Shown here: positions 23,952 through 32,218 of the stretch, in pieces
How positions within the stretch are numbered: position 1 is the first letter of the stretch
How the letters are laid out: the number at the start of each line of letters is the position of its first letter
Assembly (NCBI GenBank): GCA_016235345.1
Contig: JACRLG010000011.1
Location: forward strand, 35,117-99,116
Direction of reading: 5' to 3'
Length of the DNA stretch: 64,000 nucleotides
Origin: Deltaproteobacteria bacterium
GTDB lineage: Bacteria; Desulfobacterota; Desulfobacteria; Desulfobacterales; Desulfatibacillaceae
The notes under the pieces: generated by a model
The model's database searches: none
What the model saw: only the letters and a program-made list of their open reading frames with translations
Told to the model about the DNA's origin: nothing
Translations under genes and position numbers: made by a program

Positions 23952-25730
23952 TCACTCCACCAGCCGATAAACGCCAACCCATCCCTTGGGCGGGGAATTC
24001 CTCAAAAAAGCCGCGCACCGGCCAAGGTAGATGTCGGTCACCCGGTCAAAGGGCATGTGGCTTTTCAGCTTTTCGAACATTCGGAGGGCCTGGGTGAACT
24101 CGCCCGCCCTGTATTTTTCCACCGCGTCCTTGAAGGCCCCGATGCACTGGGTCTTGGCGGCCCGGACTCCGTCGGGATCGGCGTTTATCACCTCATACAC
24201 CGAAAAGGTCTTTTCAAGTCCGGGCAGCTCCACAAGATCGATCTCCCTGAAAGTGAACAGGGACCGGTTTTTGAGGCTGGCCACGAAACGCTCGGAAACC
24301 GCCACCTTGATGCCGAAACGCTTGGTGAGCCTTTCCATGCGTGAGGCCGCCGTGACGGTATCGCCGATAACCGTGGATATGAGGCCGGAATCGAAGCCGA
24401 TGACGCCAAGGGTGAGGGGCCCCACGCAAAGGCCCATGCCCACGGCCACGGGAAGTCTTAGGGCGTCCTCCTGGACCCTGGAGAACTCCCCCACCTTTTT
24501 CTGGATGTCGATGGCGGCTTTCAGGGCGTTGTCAGCCACGCCCGTTTTCGTTTCGGGGAAAAGGATCATCTGCCCGTCACCCACCCACTGGGCCACGAAG
24601 CCGCCGTAACGGGCGACCACCGGCCTTATGCACTTCACGTACCTTGTGAGGAAATCCACGTTCTGGCGCGGGTTCATGCTTCCCATGTGCTCGGAAAAAG
24701 ACCGTATGTCAGAAAAAAGCACCGCCATGTTCTCGTGGCAGGCGTCCCCCGGTTCAAGGGTCGAACCCTGCATCTTCCCGAAACAGTCCATGAGGCTTTC
24801 GGGTATTCCCATCTCCTTCGCCTCGTCGCCGGGGCTTCTTGGGGCATCCTTGGGGGGCGGGGTGGCGGGCGGTTCGGAGGGTATATTGAGCGCGCCGGAT
24901 TCAAGCCCTATGGAGAAGGGTTCGGACGAGGCCGTAACCGCTTCCGGCAGGGGCATTTCCGCCCTTAGCTGCTCCATCTTTCTGGCCGATACTATGGCGC
25001 TTGCGGCCTGGGAGGCAAGGAGATTGAGAAGGCGCTGATCTGCGGCCCTGTAGTTCATTGGGCGGGCGGATGACACGTTTATGGCCCCTATGACATCCTC
25101 TTTGAACACGATGGGTTCGCACATGAGGGAGGATATCTTGTAGCTGCCAGGCACGAAACGGGCGTCCGACTGGGCGTCGTTGACTATTTCGCCCCTGCCG
25201 GTAAGGATCACCTCTCCCACTATGCCCACTCCGGGCTTCAGAACCGGGCGGGGGGAGAACTTCTTTCCGAAGGCGGCCACAATTTCGAGCTTGCCGGTCT
25301 TCTCGTTGATGAGCATCACCGAGGCCCCGGTGCTCTCGATGGCTGCGGTGGCCTCGTCCACCACGCAGGCGGCCACCTCGGTGAGGTCCTCCGCGTCCGC
25401 CATTTTCTCGGCCATTTCCTTTAAAAGGCGAATGTCCGAGTCCTTGTCGAGCGCCTCGGTGACCAGGCGCTTTTTCCTGATCTCCTCCTCCAGAAGAAAG
25501 GACAGCAGGTTGGCGGCGGGGGCGGCGGCCCTGCTTCCCCTCACCTTTCCTATCACCTTGCCTTCAAGGCTCACCGCAGCCTCGGCGCATTCGCACCCGG
25601 CCTCGACTCCGGCCAGAAGCATTCCGCAACTATCGTATATTCCTGCCGCGCAGCCCATGAGGCGCAGGATTTCCCGCACGGCGGGGGCTGCGTCCTTTTT
25701 TATCAGCCGATTGAGATGGGATCGGGACAT
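23952..25730 (-). CDS. GAF domain class III adenylate/guanylate cyclase
   Basis: A 592-residue cytoplasmic protein. Residues about 110-260 form a GAF sensor domain (ESTGASVMLINEKTGKLEIV, GVGIVGEVILTG). Residues about 330-510 are a class III nucleotide cyclase with both metal-binding Asp motifs, VLFSDIRSFSEHM and WVGDGQMILF, and the IGDTVTAASRMERLTKRFG segment. It makes cAMP or cGMP; substrate choice is not settled. It lies between a Ser/Thr kinase with a cyclic-nucleotide-binding domain (73 bases upstream) and a TPR protein, which points to a local cyclic-nucleotide pathway. Confidence 0.9.
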   Translation of the reverse strand: MSRSHLNRLIKKDAAPAVREILRLMGCAAGIYDSCGMLLAGVEAGCECAEAAVSLEGKVIGKVRGSRAAAPAANLLSFLLEEEIRKKRLVTEALDKDSDIRLLKEMAEKMADAEDLTEVAACVVDEATAAIESTGASVMLINEKTGKLEIVAAFGKKFSPRPVLKPGVGIVGEVILTGRGEIVNDAQSDARFVPGSYKISSLMCEPIVFKEDVIGAINVSSARPMNYRAADQRLLNLLASQAASAIVSARKMEQLRAEMPLPEAVTASSEPFSIGLESGALNIPSEPPATPPPKDAPRSPGDEAKEMGIPESLMDCFGKMQGSTLEPGDACHENMAVLFSDIRSFSEHMGSMNPRQNVDFLTRYVKCIRPVVARYGGFVAQWVGDGQMILFPETKTGVADNALKAAIDIQKKVGEFSRVQEDALRLPVAVGMGLCVGPLTLGVIGFDSGLISTVIGDTVTAASRMERLTKRFGIKVAVSERFVASLKNRSLFTFREIDLVELPGLEKTFSVYEVINADPDGVRAAKTQCIGAFKDAVEKYRAGEFTQALRMFEKLKSHMPFDRVTDIYLGRCAAFLRNSPPKGWVGVYRLVE

Positions 25731-25803
25731 GGGGATTTTCCGGGTGAGATTATTTATTGAACCGGCGCGGAAGGCGTCCTGGCCGGTGGGCGGGATTCGC
25801 CTT

Positions 25804-27162
25804 TCATTCCTGCTTGTTGAAGAACATGGAAAAGCGCTTTACCAGAAACTTGGCGAAATTCTTGAAAAAAAGAAGCTGGATGGGGCCTGGGGCCCGGTCC
25901 AGTATGGTGGCCGAAATCTTCATGAGAACCAGGTCGGTGTCCGCCACCACGGTGGCCACGCGGGCCTGGCCGCCTATATAGGCCATTTCGCCGAAACATT
26001 CCCCCATGCCCACGCGGGCTATGATCTGGCCGTCCTTTTCTATGCGGGCGGAACCGGACAGGATGATGAAAAAGGTGTCGTCGATCTCGCCCTGGGCCAC
26101 CACCACCTTGCCCTTTTTCACCTTCAGTATGTCGCTTGCCTGAAAAAGCTCCTCAAGCTGCCTGGGAGTGAAGTTGGCGAAAAAAGGCACGTAGCGTATG
26201 TATTCCAGGGCGCTCTTGGGCTTTTCGGGCGCGGCTAAAGTTTCAGCCGCAAGGCCCCGCACCGCCACCCGAAGGTCGTAGGCGAAATCAAGGCAGCTCT
26301 GGTAACGGACCGTCGGGTCCTTGGCAAGGGCCTTTTGGATGACGTCCCCGAAAATTTTCGGAAGCTCCGGCCTCAGGCGCAGGATGGGCGGTGGGTCTGA
26401 TTCAACGATCTTTTTGATGATGGAGGAGAAATCCTCGCCGCCGAAGGCGGGCACCCCCGTAAGAAGCTCGAAAAGCACGCAGCCCGCCGAAAAGATGTCG
26501 GTGTTGTCCTTTATGGGCTCGCCCTTCACCTGCTCCGGGGACATGTAGCTGGGAGTCCCCCTTATGACCCGCATGGTGCTTAAGCCCTTGATACGGGCGA
26601 TGCCGAAATCGGCGATTTTGACGTCCCCGTTTTTGTCCAGCATGATGTTGGAGGGCTTTATGTCCCGGTGGATCACCCCCTGCTTGTGGGCGTAATCGAG
26701 GGCGTTCAGCACCGAAAACACGATCTCCGCAGCCTTTTTGGGGGGCAGGAGGTTTTCGGGCTGGCAGTAACGGTCCAGGGTATGGCCTTCCACAAGCTCC
26801 ATGGCTATGTAGCAGAAACGCCCGTGTACGCCTGCGTCGTAGACCGCAACCAGGTTGGGGTGGTTGAGCCTTCCCGCGCTCTGGGCCTCCACGAAGAACT
26901 GGGTCTTTTCCTCCTCGGTGTGGGGCCGGCTCATCTTAATGGCCACCTGCCTCTGGATGTAGGGGTCGCGCCCCAGAAAGACCACGGCCATGCCGCCGCG
27001 CCCCAATTCCTTTGTGACGGTGTAGCGGCCAACGTGGGTGATCCCGGAAAGCTCGGCAAAAAATGAGGAGTCGGCGATGGGGGATACTTTCATGGCCCTC
27101 TTTCCCAGGATGGTCGAATATGTCCGAAAATCGCCCGAAACGCGGGTTTCGGCTCCGTTCAT
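25804..27162 (-). CDS. Ser/Thr protein kinase with C-terminal cyclic-nucleotide-binding domain
   Basis: A 452-residue soluble protein. The kinase domain (about residues 45-310) has the glycine loop GRGGMAVVFLG, VAIK, HRDIKPSNIMLD, DFGIAR and GTPSYMSPEQ, so it should be active. Residues about 320-435 form a cNMP-binding domain with GECFGEMAYIGGQARVATVV, the phosphate-binding cassette of CAP/PKA-type domains. Fusion of both in one chain resembles PKG in logic. The cyclase directly downstream may make its ligand. ATG at 27162 is preferred to the TTG at 27177; ATG at 27093 is also possible. Confidence 0.9.
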   Translation of the reverse strand: MNGAETRVSGDFRTYSTILGKRAMKVSPIADSSFFAELSGITHVGRYTVTKELGRGGMAVVFLGRDPYIQRQVAIKMSRPHTEEEKTQFFVEAQSAGRLNHPNLVAVYDAGVHGRFCYIAMELVEGHTLDRYCQPENLLPPKKAAEIVFSVLNALDYAHKQGVIHRDIKPSNIMLDKNGDVKIADFGIARIKGLSTMRVIRGTPSYMSPEQVKGEPIKDNTDIFSAGCVLFELLTGVPAFGGEDFSSIIKKIVESDPPPILRLRPELPKIFGDVIQKALAKDPTVRYQSCLDFAYDLRVAVRGLAAETLAAPEKPKSALEYIRYVPFFANFTPRQLEELFQASDILKVKKGKVVVAQGEIDDTFFIILSGSARIEKDGQIIARVGMGECFGEMAYIGGQARVATVVADTDLVLMKISATILDRAPGPIQLLFFKNFAKFLVKRFSMFFNKQE

Positions 27163-27379
27163 GCCGCCAGCCCGCAAAAACGGGGGCTGATCAATATTTT
27201 TGATACGTTCGGTAAAATTTCATTCTACGAAAAGGCGGGGAGCGCGTCAAGAACCGAGTCGCACGTACACGGAAGGATCGGGCCGGACGGCCATCGAACT
27301 CCAATATCTGTTGTTTCCGCGCCCCATCCGTGAGAAAAGGAGGCCCTGACCAGAACCCTCTTGCCGGGAAGGCCCGAAG

Positions 27380-27877
27380 ATGAAAATACGCGAAGCCGCC
27401 ATATCGGACATGCCGCTTCTTTCAGCCCACCACAGGATGATGTTCGAGGAAATCTGGCTGGAAAAGGGCCAGCGCCTCGACCCGGAGGCCGCCGCCAAAA
27501 TTGAAGCGGCCTACGCCGAAAAACTTGCGTCCGAAATGCCGGGCGGCGTCTGCCGGGCCTGGGTCATGGAGGATGGCGGCCAGCCCGTTTCAAGTTGCGC
27601 GATCACCAATATCAGTCTCACCCCCAACCCTTACGACCTGTCGTCCAGGGTGGTCTTTTTGCACAGCGTGTTCACCGAAAAGACCCACCGTAACAGGGGC
27701 TGCGCCCAGACAATGGTAAGGGCCGCAGAGGAATGGTGCAGGGAAAACGGGATAAGGCGGATCATTCTTTCAGCCAGCGACGCCGGGCGGCCTGTCTACC
27801 GGAAACTGGGATTTTGCGACGCGCCCGAAATGATGCGGCTTTTCATCGAAATCGAAGATACGGAGGAGGCCCCGTAA
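27380..27877 (+). CDS. GNAT family N-acetyltransferase
   Basis: A 165-residue single GNAT domain. It starts MKIREAAISDMPLLSAHHR, has the beta4 segment RVVFLHSVFTEKTHRNRGCA that includes the acetyl-CoA-binding loop, and ends with VYRKLGFCDAPEMMR. It transfers an acetyl group to an unknown amine. It is 3 bases upstream of the methyltransferase gene and probably cotranscribed with it. Confidence 0.85.
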   Translation: MKIREAAISDMPLLSAHHRMMFEEIWLEKGQRLDPEAAAKIEAAYAEKLASEMPGGVCRAWVMEDGGQPVSSCAITNISLTPNPYDLSSRVVFLHSVFTEKTHRNRGCAQTMVRAAEEWCRENGIRRIILSASDAGRPVYRKLGFCDAPEMMRLFIEIEDTEEAP

Positions 27878-27880
27878 ACC

Positions 27881-28687
27881 ATGCACGATTCATACGTCCA
27901 CGGCTATGACCCGCGTGAAAACGAGAGATTGAGCGATCAGGCCGGAACCCTGGCCGATCTTCTGCACCACGACACGATCTATCCTGACGGAAGCCTCGTC
28001 CTGGAAGCAGGCTGCGGCGTGGGCGCGCAGACGGTGACCCTTGCGAAAATGAGCCCCGGCGCAGGATTCGTCTCCATCGATATCTCCCCCGATTCCGTGG
28101 CCGAAGCCGAAAGAAGAACCAAGGAAGCAGGGTTCTCCAACGTCTCCTTCCAACAGGCCGACATCTTTAAGCTCCCCTTTGCGCCGGAATCCTTCGACCA
28201 CGTCTTCGTCTGCTTTGTGCTGGAGCACCTGCCCGAACCGGTGAAGGCCCTTGGCATCCTAAAGGGGCTTTTGAAGCCGGGCGGCACCATAACGGTGATC
28301 GAGGGCGACCACGGCTCGGCCTATTTTCACCCGGAAAGCGCGGCGGCGCGGGCCGCCATAAACTGCCAGGTATTGCTTCAGGCAAGGGCGGGCGGAAACG
28401 CCGACATAGGCCGCCAAGTGTACCCCATAATGAAGGACGCCGGATTTGCAGGAGTTCGCGTGTCGCCCCGCATGGTTTACGTGGACGACTCCCGCCCCCA
28501 CCTTATCGAGGGCTTCACAAAAAAGACCTTCACCGCCATGATAGAGGGCGTTCGCGGCCCCGCACTTTCCGCCGGGCTCATGGAGCCGGAAAGGTTCGAC
28601 CAGGGCATCCGCGACCTTTACAGGACCGCCGAACCGGGCGGCGTTTTCTGCTACACCTTTTTTAAAGGCCTGGGCCGGAAACCCTGA
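27881..28687 (+). CDS. Class I SAM-dependent methyltransferase
   Basis: A 268-residue methyltransferase. Motif I is LVLEAGCGVGAQTVTLAK near residue 40, SIDISPDSVAEAE follows, the acidic post-motif region is NVSFQQADIFKLPF, and motif IV is FDHVFVCFVLEHL. This arrangement fits the UbiE/small-molecule type rather than DNA methyltransferases. The substrate is unknown. It starts 3 bases after the GNAT gene. Confidence 0.85.
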   Translation: MHDSYVHGYDPRENERLSDQAGTLADLLHHDTIYPDGSLVLEAGCGVGAQTVTLAKMSPGAGFVSIDISPDSVAEAERRTKEAGFSNVSFQQADIFKLPFAPESFDHVFVCFVLEHLPEPVKALGILKGLLKPGGTITVIEGDHGSAYFHPESAAARAAINCQVLLQARAGGNADIGRQVYPIMKDAGFAGVRVSPRMVYVDDSRPHLIEGFTKKTFTAMIEGVRGPALSAGLMEPERFDQGIRDLYRTAEPGGVFCYTFFKGLGRKP

Positions 28688-28767
28688 CAGCCTGCCTGAA
28701 AAGCCTTTCCTTCCAATCTTAAGCCATGATATATCGTGGCATCTCAAAACCAAGGAGAGCCAATCGG

Positions 28768-30066
28768 ATGAAAAAATGGGCATTAATCGCATTATCTGCA
28801 ACCATTGTCTTGGTTGCGGCAATTGCTGCGGGGACATATTTCGTTCGCGGGGTGATGACGGGCGGTGATGACGGATCCAAACCGGCCGCCGCAGCACCGG
28901 CCTCTGGTTTAAGGGAAGCCGCGCCATTGGTGGCTGAATTTCCGCCCGATCCCGATTCAATATTCTGCGCAATGGACTTTTTCCGTGAGCTCCAAAAAAC
29001 CGAGACCGGCAACTTCATCTTTTCGCCTTCAAGCCTCAGAAAGGCCCTGGCCCTCGCCTGCCTTGGGGCCAAAGGCGGCACCAGGGAGGAAATCGCGCGG
29101 GTCATGCGCTTTTCCCCGGACTCGCCGGTCTTTCTGGATCACTGGAAAAAATTTACGGGCCGCATGAACTCCATTGGAAAGTCGAAAAAACTTTCCATTG
29201 AAGGGGCGGACGCTCTTTTTATCCAGGAAGGCTATCCGTTTTCGGGCGCTTACATGGAAAAAGCCGAAACCGTGTTCGGGGCTGAGATTAAGCCCGTGGA
29301 CTTCGCCTCAGGGGACGCCCTTTCCGAAATGGACGACTGGATATCCAAAAAAACCAGGGGCCTCATCAAAAACGCCATACCCCCAAATCTTATCACCGCC
29401 GAGGCCCGCATGTTCATTCTGGACACCCTGTTTTTCAAGGGCGAATGGGCCGACCCCTTTGAAACCGAACTGACCGAAAAGGAGCCCTTTTTTCCGTCCG
29501 GCGGCGGGCGTGTGATGGCAAAAATGATGCACGCCCACTCTTATTACGGTTATTCCGAAAACGAGTCCTTCCAGATTCTTGAACTGCCATACTCCCAGGG
29601 GCTCAACATGATAGTGGTGCTGCCCCGGAAAAAGGACGCCAAAAAATCCGATTGGGCAAAGCTTGATCCAGAGGACTTGGACCATCGGCTCAAACGCATG
29701 GACCGTGTAGAGGTGGAGCTCGCCTTTCCGAAGTTCGACTGCACATCGAGCCTGAACCTGTCGAAAACCTGCCAGGCCCTTGGAATAATGGACGCCTTCA
29801 GCGACATTTCCGCCGATTTTTCAGGGATAACCGGCCAGAAGGGGCTTTACGTCTCAGCCATAGGGCAGAAGGCAAAGATCACGGTGGATGAAAAAGGCAC
29901 GGTTGCGGCTGCCGTAACCTACGACGGACCGATGGTTGCGGCAGCTCTGGAGGAACCACCCAAGCCCATACAGTTCATCGCTGATCACCCCTTTGCCTAT
30001 CTCATAATGGATTCGGCCAGCGGAACGGTGCTTTTCATGGGAAGGGTAGAAAACCCGGCTGAGTAA
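28768..30066 (+). CDS. Membrane-anchored serpin-type protease inhibitor
   Basis: A 432-residue protein with one N-terminal membrane segment (about residues 5-25), an Ala/Pro-rich linker, then a full serpin domain (about residues 70-432). Family signatures NFIFSPSSLRKALALACLG, DALFIQEGYPF, LFFKGEWADPF and ADHPFAYLIMD are present. The reactive-centre hinge reads EKGTVAAAVT, the small-residue pattern of inhibitory serpins. It would trap a protease at the outer face of the inner membrane or in the periplasm. GGAG at 28754 supports the ATG at 28768. It stands alone. Confidence 0.9.
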   Translation: MKKWALIALSATIVLVAAIAAGTYFVRGVMTGGDDGSKPAAAAPASGLREAAPLVAEFPPDPDSIFCAMDFFRELQKTETGNFIFSPSSLRKALALACLGAKGGTREEIARVMRFSPDSPVFLDHWKKFTGRMNSIGKSKKLSIEGADALFIQEGYPFSGAYMEKAETVFGAEIKPVDFASGDALSEMDDWISKKTRGLIKNAIPPNLITAEARMFILDTLFFKGEWADPFETELTEKEPFFPSGGGRVMAKMMHAHSYYGYSENESFQILELPYSQGLNMIVVLPRKKDAKKSDWAKLDPEDLDHRLKRMDRVEVELAFPKFDCTSSLNLSKTCQALGIMDAFSDISADFSGITGQKGLYVSAIGQKAKITVDEKGTVAAAVTYDGPMVAAALEEPPKPIQFIADHPFAYLIMDSASGTVLFMGRVENPAE

Positions 30067-30143
30067 TAGATGCGGGGCCAATTAGGCGCATCGCAATTTG
30101 GGTTATGCGACCGGGTGGTATAATCGCAAATGTCTTGTCCGCC

Positions 30144-30479
30144 TCACACCAGCTTGTACAGCGCCCAGTTGACCAGCGAGATTATGACGGAGGCCCAGAC
30201 TGCGGGGAGGAAGCCGTTTATGCGGAAGCCCCGGATGAGGCCGGCGGCGATCTTCAGCATCACTGCGTTCAGGATAAGCAGAAAGAGCCCCAGGGTCAGA
30301 ATGGTTATGGGGATGGTTAAGATGAACAGGACCGGGCGCACCACGGTGTTCAAAACCCCAAGGGCGGCGGCTGCGAAAATGGCCGCGCCGATGCTGCGCA
30401 CGTATATCCCCTTCACCGCGTAGGACGCCGCCAGAATGGCCAGGGTGAGAATTATCCATTTTATGAGGATGTCTTGCAT
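30144..30479 (-). CDS. Phage-holin-4-2-like family small membrane protein
   Basis: A 111-residue protein with four predicted membrane segments and the motif NTVVRPVLFILTIPITILTLG, typical of the family named phage holin 4_2. In bacteria these are chromosomal membrane proteins of unknown role, and no phage genes are near. It is 72 bases downstream of the hemolysin III-like gene on the same strand. Confidence 0.82.
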   Translation of the reverse strand: MQDILIKWIILTLAILAASYAVKGIYVRSIGAAIFAAAALGVLNTVVRPVLFILTIPITILTLGLFLLILNAVMLKIAAGLIRGFRINGFLPAVWASVIISLVNWALYKLV

Positions 30480-30551
30480 GGCCCGCCTCCTATGTTAAAA
30501 ATATCCGCATCCCGGTAAATCGCCTGTTTCACCATCCGGACTATCGCGGCA

Positions 30552-31217
30552 TCACTTCACCGGCAGGTAAAAAAGCATCCCGAAAAAGTGGAGGGTGCTT
30601 CCGGCAAGCACGAAAAGATGCCAGATGGCGTGGAAATAGGGTTTTCTGTCCAGAACGAAGAAGATCACCCCAAGGGTGTAGGAAAGGCCCCCAAGCACTA
30701 TCCAGAAAAGGAGGCCCGGCGGAACAATGGCCAGCGCCGGTTTTATGGCGATCACCAGAAGCCAGCCCATGAGAAGATAGAGGGCCACGGAAACCGCCTG
30801 GAAGCGCCCGGTGAAAAAGGCCTTGAACCAGATGCCGAAAAGGGCCAGGCCCCACACCGCGCCGAAAAGGCTCCAGCCCCAGGGGCCGCGCAGGTGCACC
30901 AGTGTAAGGGGGGTGTAGCTTCCGGCGATCAGAAGATAGATGCACGAGTGGTCCAGCACCTGGAAAATCCTCTTCACCCTCTGGTTGGTGAAGGCGTGGT
31001 AGAGGGTGGAGGCGGTGTAGAGCAAAACCAGGGTGGCCCCGAAAATGGAAAGGCTCACCACCCTCCACACATCGCCGTAACGCACCGAGAACACCACCAG
31101 GAGCACCAGGGCCGCCACGGCGAGCCCCGCCCCCACGCCGTGGGTGAGGCTGTTGGCGATCTCCTCGCCGCGTCCCGGCATCCGCCCGGCATTTTCCTGA
31201 ACTCTTTCCTCGCTCAT
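30552..31217 (-). CDS. Hemolysin III family (PAQR) membrane protein
   Basis: A 221-residue protein with seven membrane segments. The family markers are EEIANSLTHGVGAGLA at the start, STLYHAF and VLDHSCIYLLIAGSYTP in the middle, and HAIWHLFVLAGSTLHF at the end. The conserved His and Asp residues form the metal site of the PAQR/HlyIII family. The name does not imply proven haemolysis. GAGG lies 5 bases before the ATG at 31217, which sets the start. Confidence 0.9.
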   Translation of the reverse strand: MSEERVQENAGRMPGRGEEIANSLTHGVGAGLAVAALVLLVVFSVRYGDVWRVVSLSIFGATLVLLYTASTLYHAFTNQRVKRIFQVLDHSCIYLLIAGSYTPLTLVHLRGPWGWSLFGAVWGLALFGIWFKAFFTGRFQAVSVALYLLMGWLLVIAIKPALAIVPPGLLFWIVLGGLSYTLGVIFFVLDRKPYFHAIWHLFVLAGSTLHFFGMLFYLPVK

Positions 31218-31255
31218 TTTTTCCTCAAAACCAAAAAATCCCCGTCCATCGAAAA

Positions 31256-31367
31256 GGCCGGATAAAAACGATGAACACGGAGCGCAAAAAGCCAATGAGC
31301 AGGCGTACTAAAGGTACGTGGCGGAATTGGCTTTGAAGTGTGACACCGCAGTTCGCGTTTTTAGCCG
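31256..31367 (-). repeat. Hairpin family copy C, overlapping a stop codon
   Basis: About 112 bases with ends GGATAAAAACG and CGCGTTTTTAGCCGCC, inner stem AAAGCCAAT/ATTGGCTTT and apex GCGTAC/GGTACGTG. The gene-side end includes the TAA stop of the methyltransferase gene (31361-31363), so the element supplies that stop and the last codons. Confidence 0.85.
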
Positions 31368-32218
31368 CCTTTTCGGGCCGAAACGCCGAAGGCGGCCTTT
31401 GCTTCAACCACATTTATGAACCCGGCCTCTTTGAGCCTTTTGATGACTCCCGCCGTGTTGCGCTTTCCGGACGTGCTTTCCGGGTTTCCGATGTAATGGA
31501 AGAGCCTGCCGCCCTTGGCCAGCGCCCGGAACAGCTTGCGATGGAATTCCAGGGAATAGAGATGCCCGGCAAGGGCGAATTCGGGCGGATCGTGGATTAT
31601 CCGGGAAAAGGCTCCGTCTGGAAATCCGTCGATCACATCAAAGCTGTCGCCGAAATGCCGGGTGATCTTGGGGTTGTCGAAAAGCTCCCGCGACCAGGGG
31701 TTGAAACGGGCGATGTCGCTTACCTTCGGGTCAAACTCCACGGTCTCCACCGAGGCCGCCGTGCGGGCCGCGAGAATGGCGGTATAGCCAAGGCCCGTGC
31801 AGGTGTCCAGCACCCTGCCCGTTCCTGCGCCCACAGCCTTTATCTTCTGTACCGTGTCGGCCCAGGGGTCTGTTCCCTTTATGCGGTGCATGGAGCGGCC
31901 CGCCACAAGCACCGTGGGAGCGCCCACAGTGGGATAGAGGCTCACGGGCCTGTCGGTTTTTTCGGAAAACGCCTGGATTTTGACGAGGGCTCCGTCATCG
32001 CCCCGCATGAAGCAGGAGGTTTCGGCCCTTGCCACGGCTTCGAGCCCGTCCCACGACAGGGGCTCGTGGCCCGGAAAAACGACGCCTTCGGTGTAGAGTT
32101 CCACTCTAACCCTTGAGACGCCAAGGTCCGGCGAGGACACCGTGGAATCCAGCCCCTTTTTACGGGCGTCCAGCAGGGGCCGGGCCTGAAAGAGCGAGAT
32201 GACGAGGGGCGCGGTCAC
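31361..32218 (-). CDS. SAM-dependent methyltransferase-like protein
   Basis: A 285-residue protein. The C-terminal two-thirds is a Rossmann methyltransferase with motif [36 protein letters not shown] and [12 protein letters not shown] (DPP motif). The arrangement resembles spermidine-synthase-like and tRNA-guanine-N2-type enzymes, but the substrate is unknown. The N-terminal third is not recognised. Translation probably starts at GTG 32218, which overlaps the asnB stop (GTGA); a GTG at 32251 is possible. The stop codon lies inside a hairpin-family repeat. Confidence 0.75.
   Translation of the reverse strand: MTAPLVISLFQARPLLDARKKGLDSTVSSPDLGVSRVRVELYTEGVVFPGHEPLSWDGLEAVARAETSCFMRGDDGALVKIQAFSEKTDRPVSLYPTVGAPTVLVAGRSMHRIKGTDPWADTVQKIKAVGAGTGRVLDTCTGLGYTAILAARTAASVETVEFDPKVSDIARFNPWSRELFDNPKITRHFGDSFDVIDGFPDGAFSRIIHDPPEFALAGHLYSLEFHRKLFRALAKGGRLFHYIGNPESTSGKRNTAGVIKRLKEAGFINVVEAKAAFGVSARKGG

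Noticed and set aside
30144..30479. The holin-family protein as evidence of a prophage
   Set aside because: No other phage gene is near, and this family is common in bacterial chromosomes.
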